A stretch of 64,000 nt of DNA, taken from assembly GCF_001375655.1 (NCBI RefSeq), contig NZ_CTEN01000001.1:558001-622000 (forward strand). Direction: 5' to 3'. The position numbers and the translations under genes are program-made. Origin of the DNA: Streptococcus varani (GTDB lineage Bacteria > Bacillota > Bacilli > Lactobacillales > Streptococcaceae). Shown piece after piece: positions 46,154-55,672 of this stretch (positions within the stretch are counted from its first letter, which is position 1; the number at the start of each line of letters is the position of its first letter). The notes under the pieces were generated by a model, which was not told where the DNA came from, ran no database searches, and saw only the letters and a program-made list of their open reading frames with translations.

Positions 46154-47392
46154 TCAGTGGGCTCCCAACTTGGTTCTCTCCTTTTTGATGTTCAAAGCGA
46201 TGAGAATTCTTAATTTAAAGTTTTCAAAGTTCCGGAAACCAAAGGCATTACACTTAATGACTTTGATGAGGTTGTTAGTAGCCTCTAGTTTGGCGTTTGA
46301 ATAGGGGAGTTCTAATGCGTTGATGATCTTGTTCTTATCCTTCAAAAAGGTTTTAAAAATAGTGTGAAAGATGGGATTTACGCTGGGAAGCAGCTCCTCA
46401 ATGATGTCAAAGAAATTTTCAGCTTGCTTCTCTTGAAAGTGAAAGAGTAAGAGTTGATAGAGTTCGTAATGTTCACGAAGTTCCTGCGAGTAAGAGAGTA
46501 GCTTTTCTAGAATCTCTTTGTTGGTCAAAGTAGGGCGATAAAAGCGTTTATCGTTGAGTTTACGGCTATCCTGTTGAATGAGTTTCCAGTAACGCTTGAA
46601 AGCTTTGTATTCATAAGATTTTCTGTCAAACTGATTCATGACTTGAATGTGCAGACGGTTCATAGCCCGACTCATATGTTGGACGATATGAAAGCGATCG
46701 AGGACAATTTTATCGTTTGGAAATAATTTTTTAGCGATGTCATAGTAGGGGCTAAACATGTCCATGGTGATGACACTAACCCGGTTTCTAACCTGTCTAG
46801 AATAGTGGAGGAAGTGGTTTCGAATAGTTGCCTGTGTTCTACCATCAAGGATGGCCAGAATATTTTGCGAGTCGAAATCCTGAGCAATGAAACTCATCTT
46901 GCCTTTCTTGAAGCTGTACTCATCCCAGCTCATATTGGTTGGGAGCCAGGTTAAGTCAGTCTTGAATTGGAACTCCTTGAGTTTGCGAATGACTGTTGAA
47001 GTGGATACGGCCAAGCATTCAGCGATGGCTGTCATAGAAGCTTTCTCAATCAGCTTTTGAGCAATTTTATGGTTAACAATAGCTGGTATTTGATGCTTCT
47101 TCTTGACCAAAGAAGTCTCAGCTACCGCCATTTTTCCGCAATCTTGACAGCGGAAACGACGTTTTCTTAATCGAATCAAGGTCTTATAACCAGCACATTC
47201 CAGATAGGGGATTTTAGATTCTTTTTGGAGGTCATATTTAGCCATCTGACCATGGCAGTTATGGCACTTAGGAGCCGGATAGTCAAGTTTAGCGATAACC
47301 TCCTTATGAGTTCCAGCATCCACAAAGTCTAAAATAGTGATGTTAGGGTCTTTAATTCCGAGTAAGTTTGTGATAAAATCAAATTGTTCCAT
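46154..47392 (-). pseudogene. IS1167-like transposase copy 3, 3' end cut off and internally deleted
   Basis: It is clearly related to copies 1 and 2 but more diverged, with about one changed residue in ten to fifteen. Four residues are missing at FYRPTLTNKE (FYRPTFRMHLTNKE in the others). The last codons are replaced: after KKERTKL the frame runs into IS1182 sequence (GAH, stop), because that element inserted here. It represents an older IS1167-like lineage than copies 1 and 2. Confidence 0.85.
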
Positions 47393-47517
47393 ATGAGTCT
47401 TTCTAAAATGATGGTTGTGTCTCTTTTCATTATAGGTCATATGGGACTTTTTGTATACACTCAAAAAGGCTCCATATTTTCCACAGTGGTCTTACCCACT
47501 ACAGAAATTATAGAGCC
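46166..47517 (-). mobile_element. IS1167-like copy 3, main part
   Basis: It runs from the IS1182 boundary to the outer repeat GGCTCTATAATTTCTGTAGT (minus strand, ending 47517). Its missing terminal 59 bp lie at 41342-41400. The outer octamers CAAAGTAT and TTTTTACT do not match. Confidence 0.87.
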
Positions 47518-47617
47518 TTTTTTACTTGTTTGACTGAACATGGAATATAAAGTTTTAAGAATCATTACCCTTTTTCTTGAACTTAGCTTTATCAAGGTTT
47601 AAGGGTAACCTAAAAAG

Positions 47618-47646
47618 AAAAATCGCCACGGTCTGTAGCGATTTTT
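47618..47646 (+). terminator. Hairpin upstream of the chimeric transposase gene
   Basis: AAAAATCGC...GCGATTTTT stem in the 203-bp gap after IS1167-like copy 3. The gap also holds a TTATAAT -10-like site near 47682 ahead of the transposase gene. Confidence 0.6.
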
Positions 47647-47720
47647 CCCTTTGTGAGCCATCATTCAACGTCAAAGCGTTATAATAGTAGTGCAAACTAT
47701 AGCTATTAGCGAGGTCTCAC

Positions 47721-49148
47721 ATGAAAATTATAACACAACTCAACCTCTTTGAGGACCATGAAATGGGCGATTTAGAAAAAATTTTGACTGTTCTGGATGG
47801 TTTGCCAAAAACCAACCTCTTCCAGTGTCTGGAAGAAAGACGTCGTCATGGACGTCGAGATTATAGTGTTCAATCTTACTTCATCGCCTACGTGTCTAAA
47901 TTTATTTTACAGCTGGAAACCGACCAACAATTGATTCGGCATCTGAATATGAATAGTCAGCTTCGACAAATATGTGGATTTGAAACGCACGGTGTCAAAT
48001 TAAAGAACGGAACAAGGAAACTGGTTCACGCTCCCTCCAAATCGGCCTTTTCACGTTTTATTCAAGATTTGGTAGAACTCTGTCCCGATGTTGAGTACTG
48101 GGTTCAGTCAGGAGTTTCAGGCCTCTATGAGCTCCTTCCTGATTTCGGTAAGGAACTGGCTTTAGATGGGAAACTAATTGAAAGTTATGCGACTCCTTAT
48201 GGTCAGAAAAAGAAAAAAGATAAGCGATCTGATCTGGATGCCGATTTCACTTGTAAAGAAAGACATGGTAACAATGGGTACGTGAAAAAAGAAAATTACT
48301 ATGGATTTCGCTGTCATCTCATCGTGGATGCCCATTACGAACTCCCGATTGCCTGGGAAGTGACACCTGCTTCAAAGGGGGAACAGACTGTCGCTAAGAA
48401 GATGATTAGTCACCTAAGTGAGAAAGTTTTAGACAGAGCTCAGTATCTGATGGCAGATCGCGGTTACAGCGGTGAACCGCTTCAACACCTCTTAGAGGAT
48501 GCGGATATTCTCCCTATTATTGATGCACCTCATCGATGGAAAGAGGAGGAAACACGACAATATTTAGATACTGATATTGTCTATAACCAGTCAGGTCAAG
48601 TCTTCTGGGTAGATGATCAATGTGAAGAAATAGAGTTATTGTATAAAGGTTATGATAAATCCTGTGATAGTCTGCGTTATGGCTTTCACCCACAATACCA
48701 AACGGTGGAGAAAGCTCGGAGTCAAATTGAAATTCGAGAATACTGGGTCTCTTACGATGTGAAATGGTTGTCAGACAGGCATCCTCATTGGCAGAAACTG
48801 AGTGGTATTGGTATGACTAAGAATACTATTGACAGGGATGGTGTGCTGACAGAGGAAGTTCGTTACTTTATTATCAGTTTTAAAAAGGATGTTGAAACAT
48901 TTGCCTCTTGTGTCAGAGGACATTGGTCAGTAGAAAGCATGCACTGGTTACTAGATGTTGTTTACCGAGAAGACCACAACCAGACCTTAGACAAGCGAGC
49001 AGCCTTCAATCTAAACGCCATTCGAAAATTGTGTCTTTATTTCTTGAAGGTTATTCAATTTCCTAAGAAGGATCTCAGTTATCGCAGAAAACAACGCTAT
49101 ATTTCTGTCCATTTGAATGATTATTTACCACAGTTATTTGGAAAGTAG
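47721..49148 (+). CDS. Chimeric transposase: IS4/IS5-superfamily N-terminus fused to ISAs1 C-terminus
   Basis: A continuous 475-codon frame. Residues 1-325 belong to a DDE_Tnp_1-type transposase (MKIITQLNLFEDHE, ALDGKLIESYATPYG with a catalytic Asp, YLMADRGYSGEPLQ with the second Asp). From residue 326 (YQTVEKARSQIEIREYWV) the protein is identical or nearly so to the ISAs1 transposase C-terminus, including the Glu region RGHWSVESMHWLLDVVYRED. The fusion is in frame and looks like a D-D-E set from two families, but it is probably an accident of recombination and a functional enzyme is unlikely. The N-terminal family name is uncertain. Confidence 0.85.
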   Translation: MKIITQLNLFEDHEMGDLEKILTVLDGLPKTNLFQCLEERRRHGRRDYSVQSYFIAYVSKFILQLETDQQLIRHLNMNSQLRQICGFETHGVKLKNGTRKLVHAPSKSAFSRFIQDLVELCPDVEYWVQSGVSGLYELLPDFGKELALDGKLIESYATPYGQKKKKDKRSDLDADFTCKERHGNNGYVKKENYYGFRCHLIVDAHYELPIAWEVTPASKGEQTVAKKMISHLSEKVLDRAQYLMADRGYSGEPLQHLLEDADILPIIDAPHRWKEEETRQYLDTDIVYNQSGQVFWVDDQCEEIELLYKGYDKSCDSLRYGFHPQYQTVEKARSQIEIREYWVSYDVKWLSDRHPHWQKLSGIGMTKNTIDRDGVLTEEVRYFIISFKKDVETFASCVRGHWSVESMHWLLDVVYREDHNQTLDKRAAFNLNAIRKLCLYFLKVIQFPKKDLSYRRKQRYISVHLNDYLPQLFGK

Positions 49149-49240
49149 GGACCAATTAATGATCAAACGAACTTTCTACCTTTTAAAAATCGACCCTAGG
49201 CACAAAAAGGTTAAGAGAAACTTTTCATGCGTACGGCGTG
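48696..49240 (+). repeat. Direct repeat X2 (3' part of ISAs1 with the native right end)
   Basis: 545 bp nearly identical to 39053-39598. It ends in GCATGCGTACGGCGTG-type sequence whose inverted repeat fits the left end at 38285 better than that of X1, and it is followed by CATAAGTGT, the partner of the duplication at 38276. Confidence 0.88.
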
Positions 49241-49249
49241 CATAAGTGT
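49241..49249 (+). repeat. ISAs1 target duplication, right copy
   Basis: CATAAGTGT, identical to 38276-38284. It lies 9 bp upstream of the secA -35 element. Confidence 0.8.
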
Positions 49250-49258
49250 CAGTAATCC

Positions 49259-49287
49259 TTGAAAACAAGCATTAAATATGGTATAAT
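49259..49287 (+). promoter_or_regulatory. secA promoter
   Basis: TTGAAA at 49259-49264, 17-bp spacer, TATAAT at 49282-49287 with TGG before it. The IS island ends 10 bp upstream and has left the promoter intact. Confidence 0.75.
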
Positions 49288-49323
49288 AAATAATTGAACT
49301 GAAATAAACTTAGGAAGTATGAA

Positions 49324-51837
49324 ATGGCAAGAAATATCCTTCGTTCTCTCATTGAAAATGATAAGGGAGAACTGAAAAAATTAGAAAAAATGGCTGACAA
49401 AGTCATCTCCTATGCTGATCAAATGGCTGCTTTGTCAGATGAGCAACTCCAAGCAAAAACCCTAGAATTTAAGGAGCGTTATCAAAAAGGGGAGAGCTTA
49501 GATGATTTACTTTATGAAGCTTTTGCAGTAGTGCGTGAAGCGTCCAAGCGTGTTCTTGGTCTTTATCCTTACCTGGTGCAGATTATGGGTGGTATCGTTC
49601 TCCACAATGGGGATGTACCTGAGATGCGTACGGGTGAAGGTAAAACCTTGACGGCGACCATGCCTGTTTATCTCAATGCCCTTGCTGGTCAAGGTGTGCA
49701 CGTTGTAACGGTCAACGAATACTTGGCAACGCGTGACGCGACTGAGATGGGTGAATTGTATGCTTGGCTAGGGCTTTCAGTAGGGATTAATTTAGCGGCA
49801 AAATCATCTTTTGAAAAACGTGAAGCTTACTTATGTGATATCACCTATTCAACCAATGCGGAGATTGGCTTTGACTATCTTCGTGATAACATGGTAGTGC
49901 GTGCTGAAGATATGGTCCAACGTCCGCTTAATTATGCCTTGGTCGATGAGGTGGATTCAGTCTTGATTGATGAAGCACGGACTCCATTGATTGTCTCTGG
50001 TGCGACAAATTCAGAAACAAACCAACTCTACTTCATGTCAGATAATTTTGTTAAATCTTTGGATAAGGATGATTACATCATCGATGTGTCTTCAAAAACC
50101 ATCGGTTTAGCGGATACTGGTATTGATAAGGCTGAATCTTTCTTCCGCTTAGAAAATCTCTATGATGTTGAGAATGTAGCTCTGACACACTTTATCGACA
50201 ATGCACTTCGTGCTAATTACATCATGCTCAATGAGATTGACTACTTGGTCAATGAAGAACAAGAAGTCATGATTATCGATCCATTTACAGGTCGTACTAT
50301 GGAAGGGCGTCGTTATTCTGACGGTCTTCACCAAGCGATTGAGGCAAAAGAAGGCGTTCCTGTTCAAAACGAATCAAAAACAAGTGCTTCTATTACATAC
50401 CAAAACATGTTCCGTATGTACAAAAAATTGGCAGGGATGACCGGTACTGCGAAGACAGAAGAAGACGAATTCCGCGAAGTTTACAACATGCGTGTCATTC
50501 CAATTCCAACCAACAAGCCAGTCATTCGTGAAGACCACGAAGATCTTCTTTATCCAAACTTAGAGTACAAGTTCAATGCAGTTGTGTCTGATGTGAAGAA
50601 TCACTATGAAAAAGGTCAGCCAGTCTTGGTTGGTACGGTTGCGGTTGAAACCTCTGACTATCTTTCACGTCGCTTGGTTGCCGCAGGAGTTCCTCACGAG
50701 GTACTCAATGCGAAGAACCACTATCGTGAAGCACAAATCATTATGAATGCTGGTCAACGAGGGGCTGTTACTATTGCGACAAATATGGCCGGGCGTGGTA
50801 CAGATATCAAGTTGGGCCCTGGTGTTCGTGAATTAGGTGGACTTTGCGTCATTGGTACAGAACGCCATGAGAGTCGCCGGATTGATAACCAGTTGCGTGG
50901 ACGTTCTGGACGTCAAGGTGACCCGGGTGCATCTCAATTCTACCTGTCATTAGAAGATGATTTGATGAAGCGCTTTGGTTCAGAACGGATCAAGGCTTTC
51001 ATGGAACGCATGAATTTGACAGAAGAAGAGTCCGTTATCAAGTCAGGGATGTTGACTCGTCAGGTTGAAGGGGCTCAAAAACGTGTCGAGGGAAATAACT
51101 ACGATTCTCGGAAACAAATCCTTCAATACGATGATGTCATGCGTGAGCAACGTGAAATTATTTACCGCCAGCGTCAGGATGTAATCACTTCCAATCGTGA
51201 TCTAGCTCCTGAAATTAAGGGCATGATCAAGCGAACAATTGAGCGTCAGATCGCCAACCATAAAGGTATGAAGCGTGAAGAGGCTTTAGAAGCCATCTTG
51301 CGCTTCGCTCAAACTAGTCTGGTTGCAGAAGAGTCTATCACTTTGGCTGACTTGAACGGTAAGGCCGATGAGCAAATCAAGGAGGAACTCTTTAATCGAG
51401 CTTTGTCTGTTTACGAAAAACAGGTTGAAAAATTGCGCGATGAAGAGCGTGTCCGTGAGTTCCAAAAAGTCTTGATCCTCCGAGTTGTTGATAACAAGTG
51501 GACAGATCATATCGATGCCTTAGATCAATTGCGGAATGCTGTTAGTCTCCGAGGTTATGCACAAAATAACCCTGTTGTTGAATACCAATCGGAAGCCTTT
51601 ACTATGTTTAATGATATGATTGGCGCTATCGAGTTTGATGTGACTCGTCTCATGATGAAAGCGCAGATTCATGATAATATTGAACGTGAGCGGACTGTTC
51701 ATGAAGCTCATACAACAGCCGTTAAGAACATCGTTCCAGGAAAGGCAAATGCAGTGTCATTCGAAAATATTGACCGCAATGATCCGTGCCCATGTGGTTC
51801 TGGTAAGAAATTTAAAAATTGTCACGGTCGCCACTAA
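49324..51837 (+). CDS. secA: Preprotein translocase ATPase SecA
   Basis: An 837-residue SecA of normal length. Walker A is [13 protein letters not shown] (about 98-110), the DEAD-like box is [17 protein letters not shown] (about 205-221), and [14 protein letters not shown] (about 486-499) and [13 protein letters not shown] lie in the second motor domain. The C-terminus carries the zinc motif [14 protein letters not shown] that binds SecB-like partners or ribosomes. It drives protein export through SecYEG. The start follows TTAGGAAGT, with the promoter 36 bp upstream. Being canonical SecA1, it is essential. Confidence 0.97.
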   Translation: MARNILRSLIENDKGELKKLEKMADKVISYADQMAALSDEQLQAKTLEFKERYQKGESLDDLLYEAFAVVREASKRVLGLYPYLVQIMGGIVLHNGDVPEMRTGEGKTLTATMPVYLNALAGQGVHVVTVNEYLATRDATEMGELYAWLGLSVGINLAAKSSFEKREAYLCDITYSTNAEIGFDYLRDNMVVRAEDMVQRPLNYALVDEVDSVLIDEARTPLIVSGATNSETNQLYFMSDNFVKSLDKDDYIIDVSSKTIGLADTGIDKAESFFRLENLYDVENVALTHFIDNALRANYIMLNEIDYLVNEEQEVMIIDPFTGRTMEGRRYSDGLHQAIEAKEGVPVQNESKTSASITYQNMFRMYKKLAGMTGTAKTEEDEFREVYNMRVIPIPTNKPVIREDHEDLLYPNLEYKFNAVVSDVKNHYEKGQPVLVGTVAVETSDYLSRRLVAAGVPHEVLNAKNHYREAQIIMNAGQRGAVTIATNMAGRGTDIKLGPGVRELGGLCVIGTERHESRRIDNQLRGRSGRQGDPGASQFYLSLEDDLMKRFGSERIKAFMERMNLTEEESVIKSGMLTRQVEGAQKRVEGNNYDSRKQILQYDDVMREQREIIYRQRQDVITSNRDLAPEIKGMIKRTIERQIANHKGMKREEALEAILRFAQTSLVAEESITLADLNGKADEQIKEELFNRALSVYEKQVEKLRDEERVREFQKVLILRVVDNKWTDHIDALDQLRNAVSLRGYAQNNPVVEYQSEAFTMFNDMIGAIEFDVTRLMMKAQIHDNIERERTVHEAHTTAVKNIVPGKANAVSFENIDRNDPCPCGSGKKFKNCHGRH

Positions 51838-51868
51838 ATCGATTGCGGCATCATTATATATAAGGAAT

Positions 51869-51897
51869 AAGGTCTAGGAATATTTCCTGACCTTTTT
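51869..51897 (+). terminator. secA terminator
   Basis: AAGGTCTAGGAA-TAT-TTCCTGACCTTTTTT, a strong hairpin with a T tract between secA and acpS. Confidence 0.8.
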
Positions 51898-51910
51898 TGG
51901 AAAAAAAGAT

Positions 51911-52273
51911 ATGATCATAGGACATGGGATTGATTTGCAAGATATGAAATCCATTGAGGAGGCTATGAAGAAACGGCCATCCTTTGCAAAAAAAGTTTTA
52001 ACAGAAAAAGAATATGCTATTTTTTCCAGCTTTAAGGAAAAACGTCAAGTGCAATATTTAGCAGGTCGTTGGTCGGCTAAAGAGGCCTTTAGCAAAGCTA
52101 TGGGAACAGGTATAGGACAGGTTGGGTTCCAAGATATCGAGATTTTGACAGATGAAAAAGGGGCTCCTTACATCAGTAAATCGCCAATCTTAGTCAGGAC
52201 CTGGGTATCCATTAGCCATTCTGGGAACTTTGTTCAAGCTAGTGTGATTTTGGAGGAAGAAAATGAAAGCTAG
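51911..52273 (+). CDS. acpS: Holo-[acyl-carrier-protein] synthase
   Basis: A 120-residue AcpS that transfers 4'-phosphopantetheine from CoA to apo-ACP and possibly to DltC. The magnesium and CoA motifs are [17 protein letters not shown] (residues 2-18, Asp8) and [20 protein letters not shown] (about 50-69, Glu58). The C-terminal [18 protein letters not shown] strand is typical. The end overlaps alr by 11 bp, an arrangement common in streptococci, where acpS-alr form an operon. Confidence 0.95.
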   Translation: MIIGHGIDLQDMKSIEEAMKKRPSFAKKVLTEKEYAIFSSFKEKRQVQYLAGRWSAKEAFSKAMGTGIGQVGFQDIEILTDEKGAPYISKSPILVRTWVSISHSGNFVQASVILEEENES

Positions 52274-53363
52274 TTATCACAGACCGACACGAATTGAAGT
52301 GGATTTATCGGCAATATCATATAATTTAGAGCAAGTAGTTAGTCACTTGCCAAAGGAGACAGAAGTTTTTGCTGTGGTCAAAGCCAATGCTTATGGACAT
52401 GGTGTTGTTGCAGTGGCTCAAGCTTTACAAGCCCAGGTAGCTGGATTTTGTGTGTCCAATATTGATGAAGCCTTGGAACTGCGGCAAGCAGGCATAGGGA
52501 AAGAGATTCTAGTCTTGGGTGTTGTTCCAGTAGCTGCTATTCCTCTAGCTCTTGAAGCCAATATTATCCTCACTGCAGCAAGTCAAGAATGGATCGATAG
52601 GCTAGAAATTTCCGCTCTAAAAGGCCTACGCCTTCATATCAAAGTGGATACAGGGATGGGACGGATTGGTTTTCGGACCAGTCAAGCTACCAATTTAGCT
52701 ATTGCTAACTTGTTGGCCAATGAGGCGCGTGTAGAAGGGATTTTTACTCATTTTGCTAGTGCAGACCAAGCAGATAAAAGTCAGTTTTTAGAGCAATTAT
52801 CTTGTTTTAAACGGATTATTTCTGAATTAGACTATTTACCTAGCTTGGTTCATGCTAGTAATTCGGCAACCAGTATTTGGCACGCAGACACAGTTTTTAA
52901 CATGGTCCGATTGGGTGATATCCTTTATGGTCTCAATCCTAGTGGTCGCGATTTGGAATTACCTTATAACGTAAAAGCAGCCCTATCTTTAACGTCAGAG
53001 TTGGTCCATGTTAAAGAGCTGGAAGCTGGAAGTAGGGTTGGTTATGGGGCAACCTATACTTGTAGTCAAAGTGAGTATATAGGAACAATTCCCATTGGTT
53101 ATGCGGATGGCTTTCTTCGTAAAATGCAGGACTTCCATGTTTTAGTAGATGGAGAACTCTGTCCTGTTGTGGGCCGTGTGTCCATGGATCAAATCACTGT
53201 TCGGCTTCCCAAGTCTTATCCGATTGCAAGTAAGGTAACCTTGATCGGTCAAGATGGGCAAGGTGCAATTTCTGCTCAAGAATGGGCAGACCATCTAGGA
53301 ACCATTAATTATGAGGTTGTTTGTCTTCTATCTGACCGTATACCGCGTTTTTATTTTAAATAG
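52263..53363 (+). CDS. alr: Alanine racemase
   Basis: A 366-residue PLP-dependent alanine racemase supplying D-alanine for peptidoglycan and, through the Dlt pathway, for teichoic acids. The PLP lysine is in [13 protein letters not shown] (about 38-50), and the second catalytic residue Tyr is in [10 protein letters not shown] (about 260-269). [11 protein letters not shown] lies near 305. It overlaps acpS. The dlt-type operon downstream uses its product, so the neighbourhood makes metabolic sense. Confidence 0.96.
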   Translation: MKASYHRPTRIEVDLSAISYNLEQVVSHLPKETEVFAVVKANAYGHGVVAVAQALQAQVAGFCVSNIDEALELRQAGIGKEILVLGVVPVAAIPLALEANIILTAASQEWIDRLEISALKGLRLHIKVDTGMGRIGFRTSQATNLAIANLLANEARVEGIFTHFASADQADKSQFLEQLSCFKRIISELDYLPSLVHASNSATSIWHADTVFNMVRLGDILYGLNPSGRDLELPYNVKAALSLTSELVHVKELEAGSRVGYGATYTCSQSEYIGTIPIGYADGFLRKMQDFHVLVDGELCPVVGRVSMDQITVRLPKSYPIASKVTLIGQDGQGAISAQEWADHLGTINYEVVCLLSDRIPRFYFK

Positions 53364-53409
53364 CTAGATTTTCTTATATTTTCTGAAATCTACAGGTCTT
53401 ACATTTTTC

Positions 53410-53438
53410 TTGTCTATCTCTTGTATTAGTAGTATAAT
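53410..53438 (+). promoter_or_regulatory. Promoter of the dlt-linked operon
   Basis: TTGTCT at 53410-53415, 17-bp spacer, TATAAT at 53433-53438, 25 bp ahead of the first start codon. Confidence 0.75.
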
Positions 53439-53463
53439 ACTAAACAAAAAGGAGGTAGTTCTG

Positions 53464-54621
53464 ATGAAATCAAGACGTCGTCGAAAATCTAGAATCAATT
53501 TTATCACCGTAATCATCACCTGCCTTCAAATATTAGTGATATGTTTGATGGCTTTTTCTGTACTTACAAATGATATCAAAATAAGTAATAGCGATAAGCA
53601 ACAAGAACAGCCACAGGATAGAGTTGAAAGATCGGGAATGATTCCTGCTAAAGAAGCCAGCAGTGATTTGGCACATGTTATTGATAGTGTCCTAGTCAGC
53701 CATAATTATCAAGGTGTTGCTCTACTTGTTCAAAATGGAGCACCTGTTTTACACAAGGCCTATGGTTATGCAAATCTTAACACAAAAAAGCCGAATACTA
53801 TTAATAGCTTATTCCCGATTGGTTCTATACAAAAAAACTTGACTGCTTTGTTGATCATGCAGGCTGTAGAGGATAAAAAATTAAGTCTTTCAACTAAGTT
53901 AAATTCTATTCTTCCCAACTTGAAAGATTCAGAAAAGTATAGTATTGCAGACTTATTATCGATGACAACCGGTTACCAATCTGATACTAAAACCCTAAAT
54001 GTAGCGAATTTATCTGAGGATGATTACTTGGAATTTGTCTTGAAGCATCTAAATGTAGTTCATTACCCTGGGACCTGGACCTACCAGCCAGCAAATTATT
54101 CTATTTTAGCCCTAGTTTTAAGGAAAATATATAATAAAGATTATAAACTTCTATTAAAAGAGTATGTAGAAAGAAATAAGATTAATCTTTCTTTTTTCTC
54201 ACAATTTAATACGTCAGTTGACACTACTTTTTCTCAAAAAAGTACAGGCCAAATGAATCCGCATGTCCCTGTCGAATATACGAGAGAAGTTGGTACCGGA
54301 GAAGTTTCTATGACGGCTTCAGCTCTTTATCAACTTTTAGAAAAAGAGTTTCAACAAACGCTGCTGTCCTCTGAAAATCTGAATGCTATGTTAACGGTCT
54401 TAGGGGATAAAAATTACGTCAGCGACCTCTATCATTTCAAGGACTATATACATATGCATGGTGTTATTTCTGATTTTGAAGTAAGTGTCTATATGACCAA
54501 AGATACTCAGAATGCTATTGTTTTATGCAGTAACAAGTATGATCCTCAACTGATGGATGATTTACGAAATAAAGGCCTAATTGGGCATGTTCTACATATT
54601 TCAGGAGAAGTAGATGGTTGA
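53464..54621 (+). CDS. Membrane-anchored beta-lactamase-fold serine hydrolase, FmtA-like
   Basis: A 385-residue protein: a basic start, one transmembrane segment (about 12-34), then a class C beta-lactamase/PBP4*-type domain. Ser121-x-x-Lys124 in FPIGSIQKNLTALL is the catalytic pair. WTYQPANYSILALVL (about 203-217) fills the Tyr-x-Asn position with Pro in place of Asn, and HMHGVISDFEVSVYM (about 338-352) replaces the KTG box. This resembles S. aureus FmtA, an esterase that removes D-alanine from teichoic acids. Given the dlt genes downstream, a D-alanyl esterase or carboxypeptidase role is a reasonable inference, not proven. AAAGGAGGTAG precedes the ATG. Confidence 0.78.
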   Translation: MKSRRRRKSRINFITVIITCLQILVICLMAFSVLTNDIKISNSDKQQEQPQDRVERSGMIPAKEASSDLAHVIDSVLVSHNYQGVALLVQNGAPVLHKAYGYANLNTKKPNTINSLFPIGSIQKNLTALLIMQAVEDKKLSLSTKLNSILPNLKDSEKYSIADLLSMTTGYQSDTKTLNVANLSEDDYLEFVLKHLNVVHYPGTWTYQPANYSILALVLRKIYNKDYKLLLKEYVERNKINLSFFSQFNTSVDTTFSQKSTGQMNPHVPVEYTREVGTGEVSMTASALYQLLEKEFQQTLLSSENLNAMLTVLGDKNYVSDLYHFKDYIHMHGVISDFEVSVYMTKDTQNAIVLCSNKYDPQLMDDLRNKGLIGHVLHISGEVDG

Positions 54622-55444
54622 TAAAATGATAAGATGTGTAAAAAAACATTTACTACTTTTGCTCTCTATTTTAGCTCTAACTCTGGCCCTGGTTTATATT
54701 GTGTTTTCTAAAGCACTGATAGCAGAGAAAGATGTCAGAGGAAATGAGGTCCAAATTCCCACTATCATTATTCCCGGATCAACTAGCGATCAGCACAGTT
54801 TGGACTATATGATTGATCAATTGGTTGCTGCGTCAGAACCCCATAGTGTCTTAAAAACACGAATTCTAGAGGATGGAAGGATCCAATACGAGGGGAGTTA
54901 TGACAGTAATGACAAGCGCCCTTATATTATCATCGCTTACGAGAATTCTGATGACACTTACGAGAATATTTCCAATCAGACAGAGTGGGTCGGTTTGGCG
55001 ATGTCCGATTTACAGGAGAAATATGGTTTTAATGAATACAATGCCATTGGCTACTCAAATGGTGGCTTAAATTGGACACTTTATCTGGAAAATATAGGGG
55101 AAGTGACTCACCCGACTGCCAAAGTTTTGGTGACGCTGGGTACACCCTACAATTCCTATGAGTCCGATGATTCGGTGAAGAGTGATATTCTGAATGATAT
55201 GATCATGAATAAAGAAAGTCTACCGAAAGATTTGACCGTTTATAATATTGCTGGAGCAAGTAGTTTAGATTATGATTTAGTAGTCCCTTTATCAAGTGTC
55301 CTAGCTGGGAAGTATATTTTCCAAGGTCAAGTTAAATCCTATAGCCAGTTTACAGTAACAGGTGATCAGGCAAGTCATACTAGTTTGCCCATCAACGATC
55401 AAATCATCGAACTTATTGTGGAAAAAATATTGCAGAGTCAATGA
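54614..55444 (+). CDS. Membrane-anchored alpha/beta hydrolase (DUF915 family)
   Basis: A 276-residue protein with one N-terminal membrane segment (about 11-33) and an extracellular alpha/beta hydrolase domain. It starts with PTIIIPGSTSDQHSLDYMI (oxyanion region), has the nucleophile elbow GYSNGGLNW with Ser148, and the catalytic His in TGDQASHTSLPIND (about 253-266). DUF915 proteins are surface hydrolases of lactic bacteria with unknown substrates. It overlaps the upstream hydrolase gene by 8 bp, so the two are coupled. The location suggests action on an envelope ester or amide. Confidence 0.8.
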   Translation: MVDKMIRCVKKHLLLLLSILALTLALVYIVFSKALIAEKDVRGNEVQIPTIIIPGSTSDQHSLDYMIDQLVAASEPHSVLKTRILEDGRIQYEGSYDSNDKRPYIIIAYENSDDTYENISNQTEWVGLAMSDLQEKYGFNEYNAIGYSNGGLNWTLYLENIGEVTHPTAKVLVTLGTPYNSYESDDSVKSDILNDMIMNKESLPKDLTVYNIAGASSLDYDLVVPLSSVLAGKYIFQGQVKSYSQFTVTGDQASHTSLPINDQIIELIVEKILQSQ

Positions 55445-55521
55445 TTTTAAATTGATTCCAGGACGACAGGATTTCTGTTCTTTATAAAATAAGATTATTT
55501 TACTGAAAGGGTTTGTTTCTT

Positions 55522-55662
55522 ATGCTAAAACAAAGCAAATACTGGGGAATTTATAAATTTATTTTTCAGACCTTACTGTATTTTGTAATTTTACTTGTAC
55601 TACTTTATTTCTTTGGCTTTGCTGGTCATGGTCAAGGTGGTTTTATTTACAATGAATTTTAA
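55522..55662 (+). CDS. dltX: D-alanylation accessory peptide DltX
   Basis: A 46-residue membrane peptide with one hydrophobic helix (about 12-30) and the conserved C-terminal FIYNEF motif, which is the DltX hallmark and is known to reach the active site of DltB in other firmicutes. The start ATG at 55522 is behind GAAAGGG. It directly precedes dltA, as in canonical dltXABCD operons. The 77 bp upstream hold no clear promoter, so it is probably read from the hydrolase genes. Confidence 0.88.
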   Translation: MLKQSKYWGIYKFIFQTLLYFVILLVLLYFFGFAGHGQGGFIYNEF

Positions 55663-55672
55663 GGAAATAATA

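Larger units (their letters stand above)
41401..46165 (-). mobile_element. IS1182-type element, inserted in IS1167-like copy 3 and itself interrupted twice
   Basis: Its ends are GGAACCCACTGAAAAAGT (41401) and, on the minus strand, GGAGCCCACTGAAAAAGT (ending 46165). Without the nested IS66 and IS982 elements it is about 1.6 kb. A hairpin GGAATCTA...TAGATTCC (41451-41479) lies behind the transposase stop. No clean target duplication is visible in the IS1167 sequence (CAAATTT against CAACTT). Confidence 0.82.
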
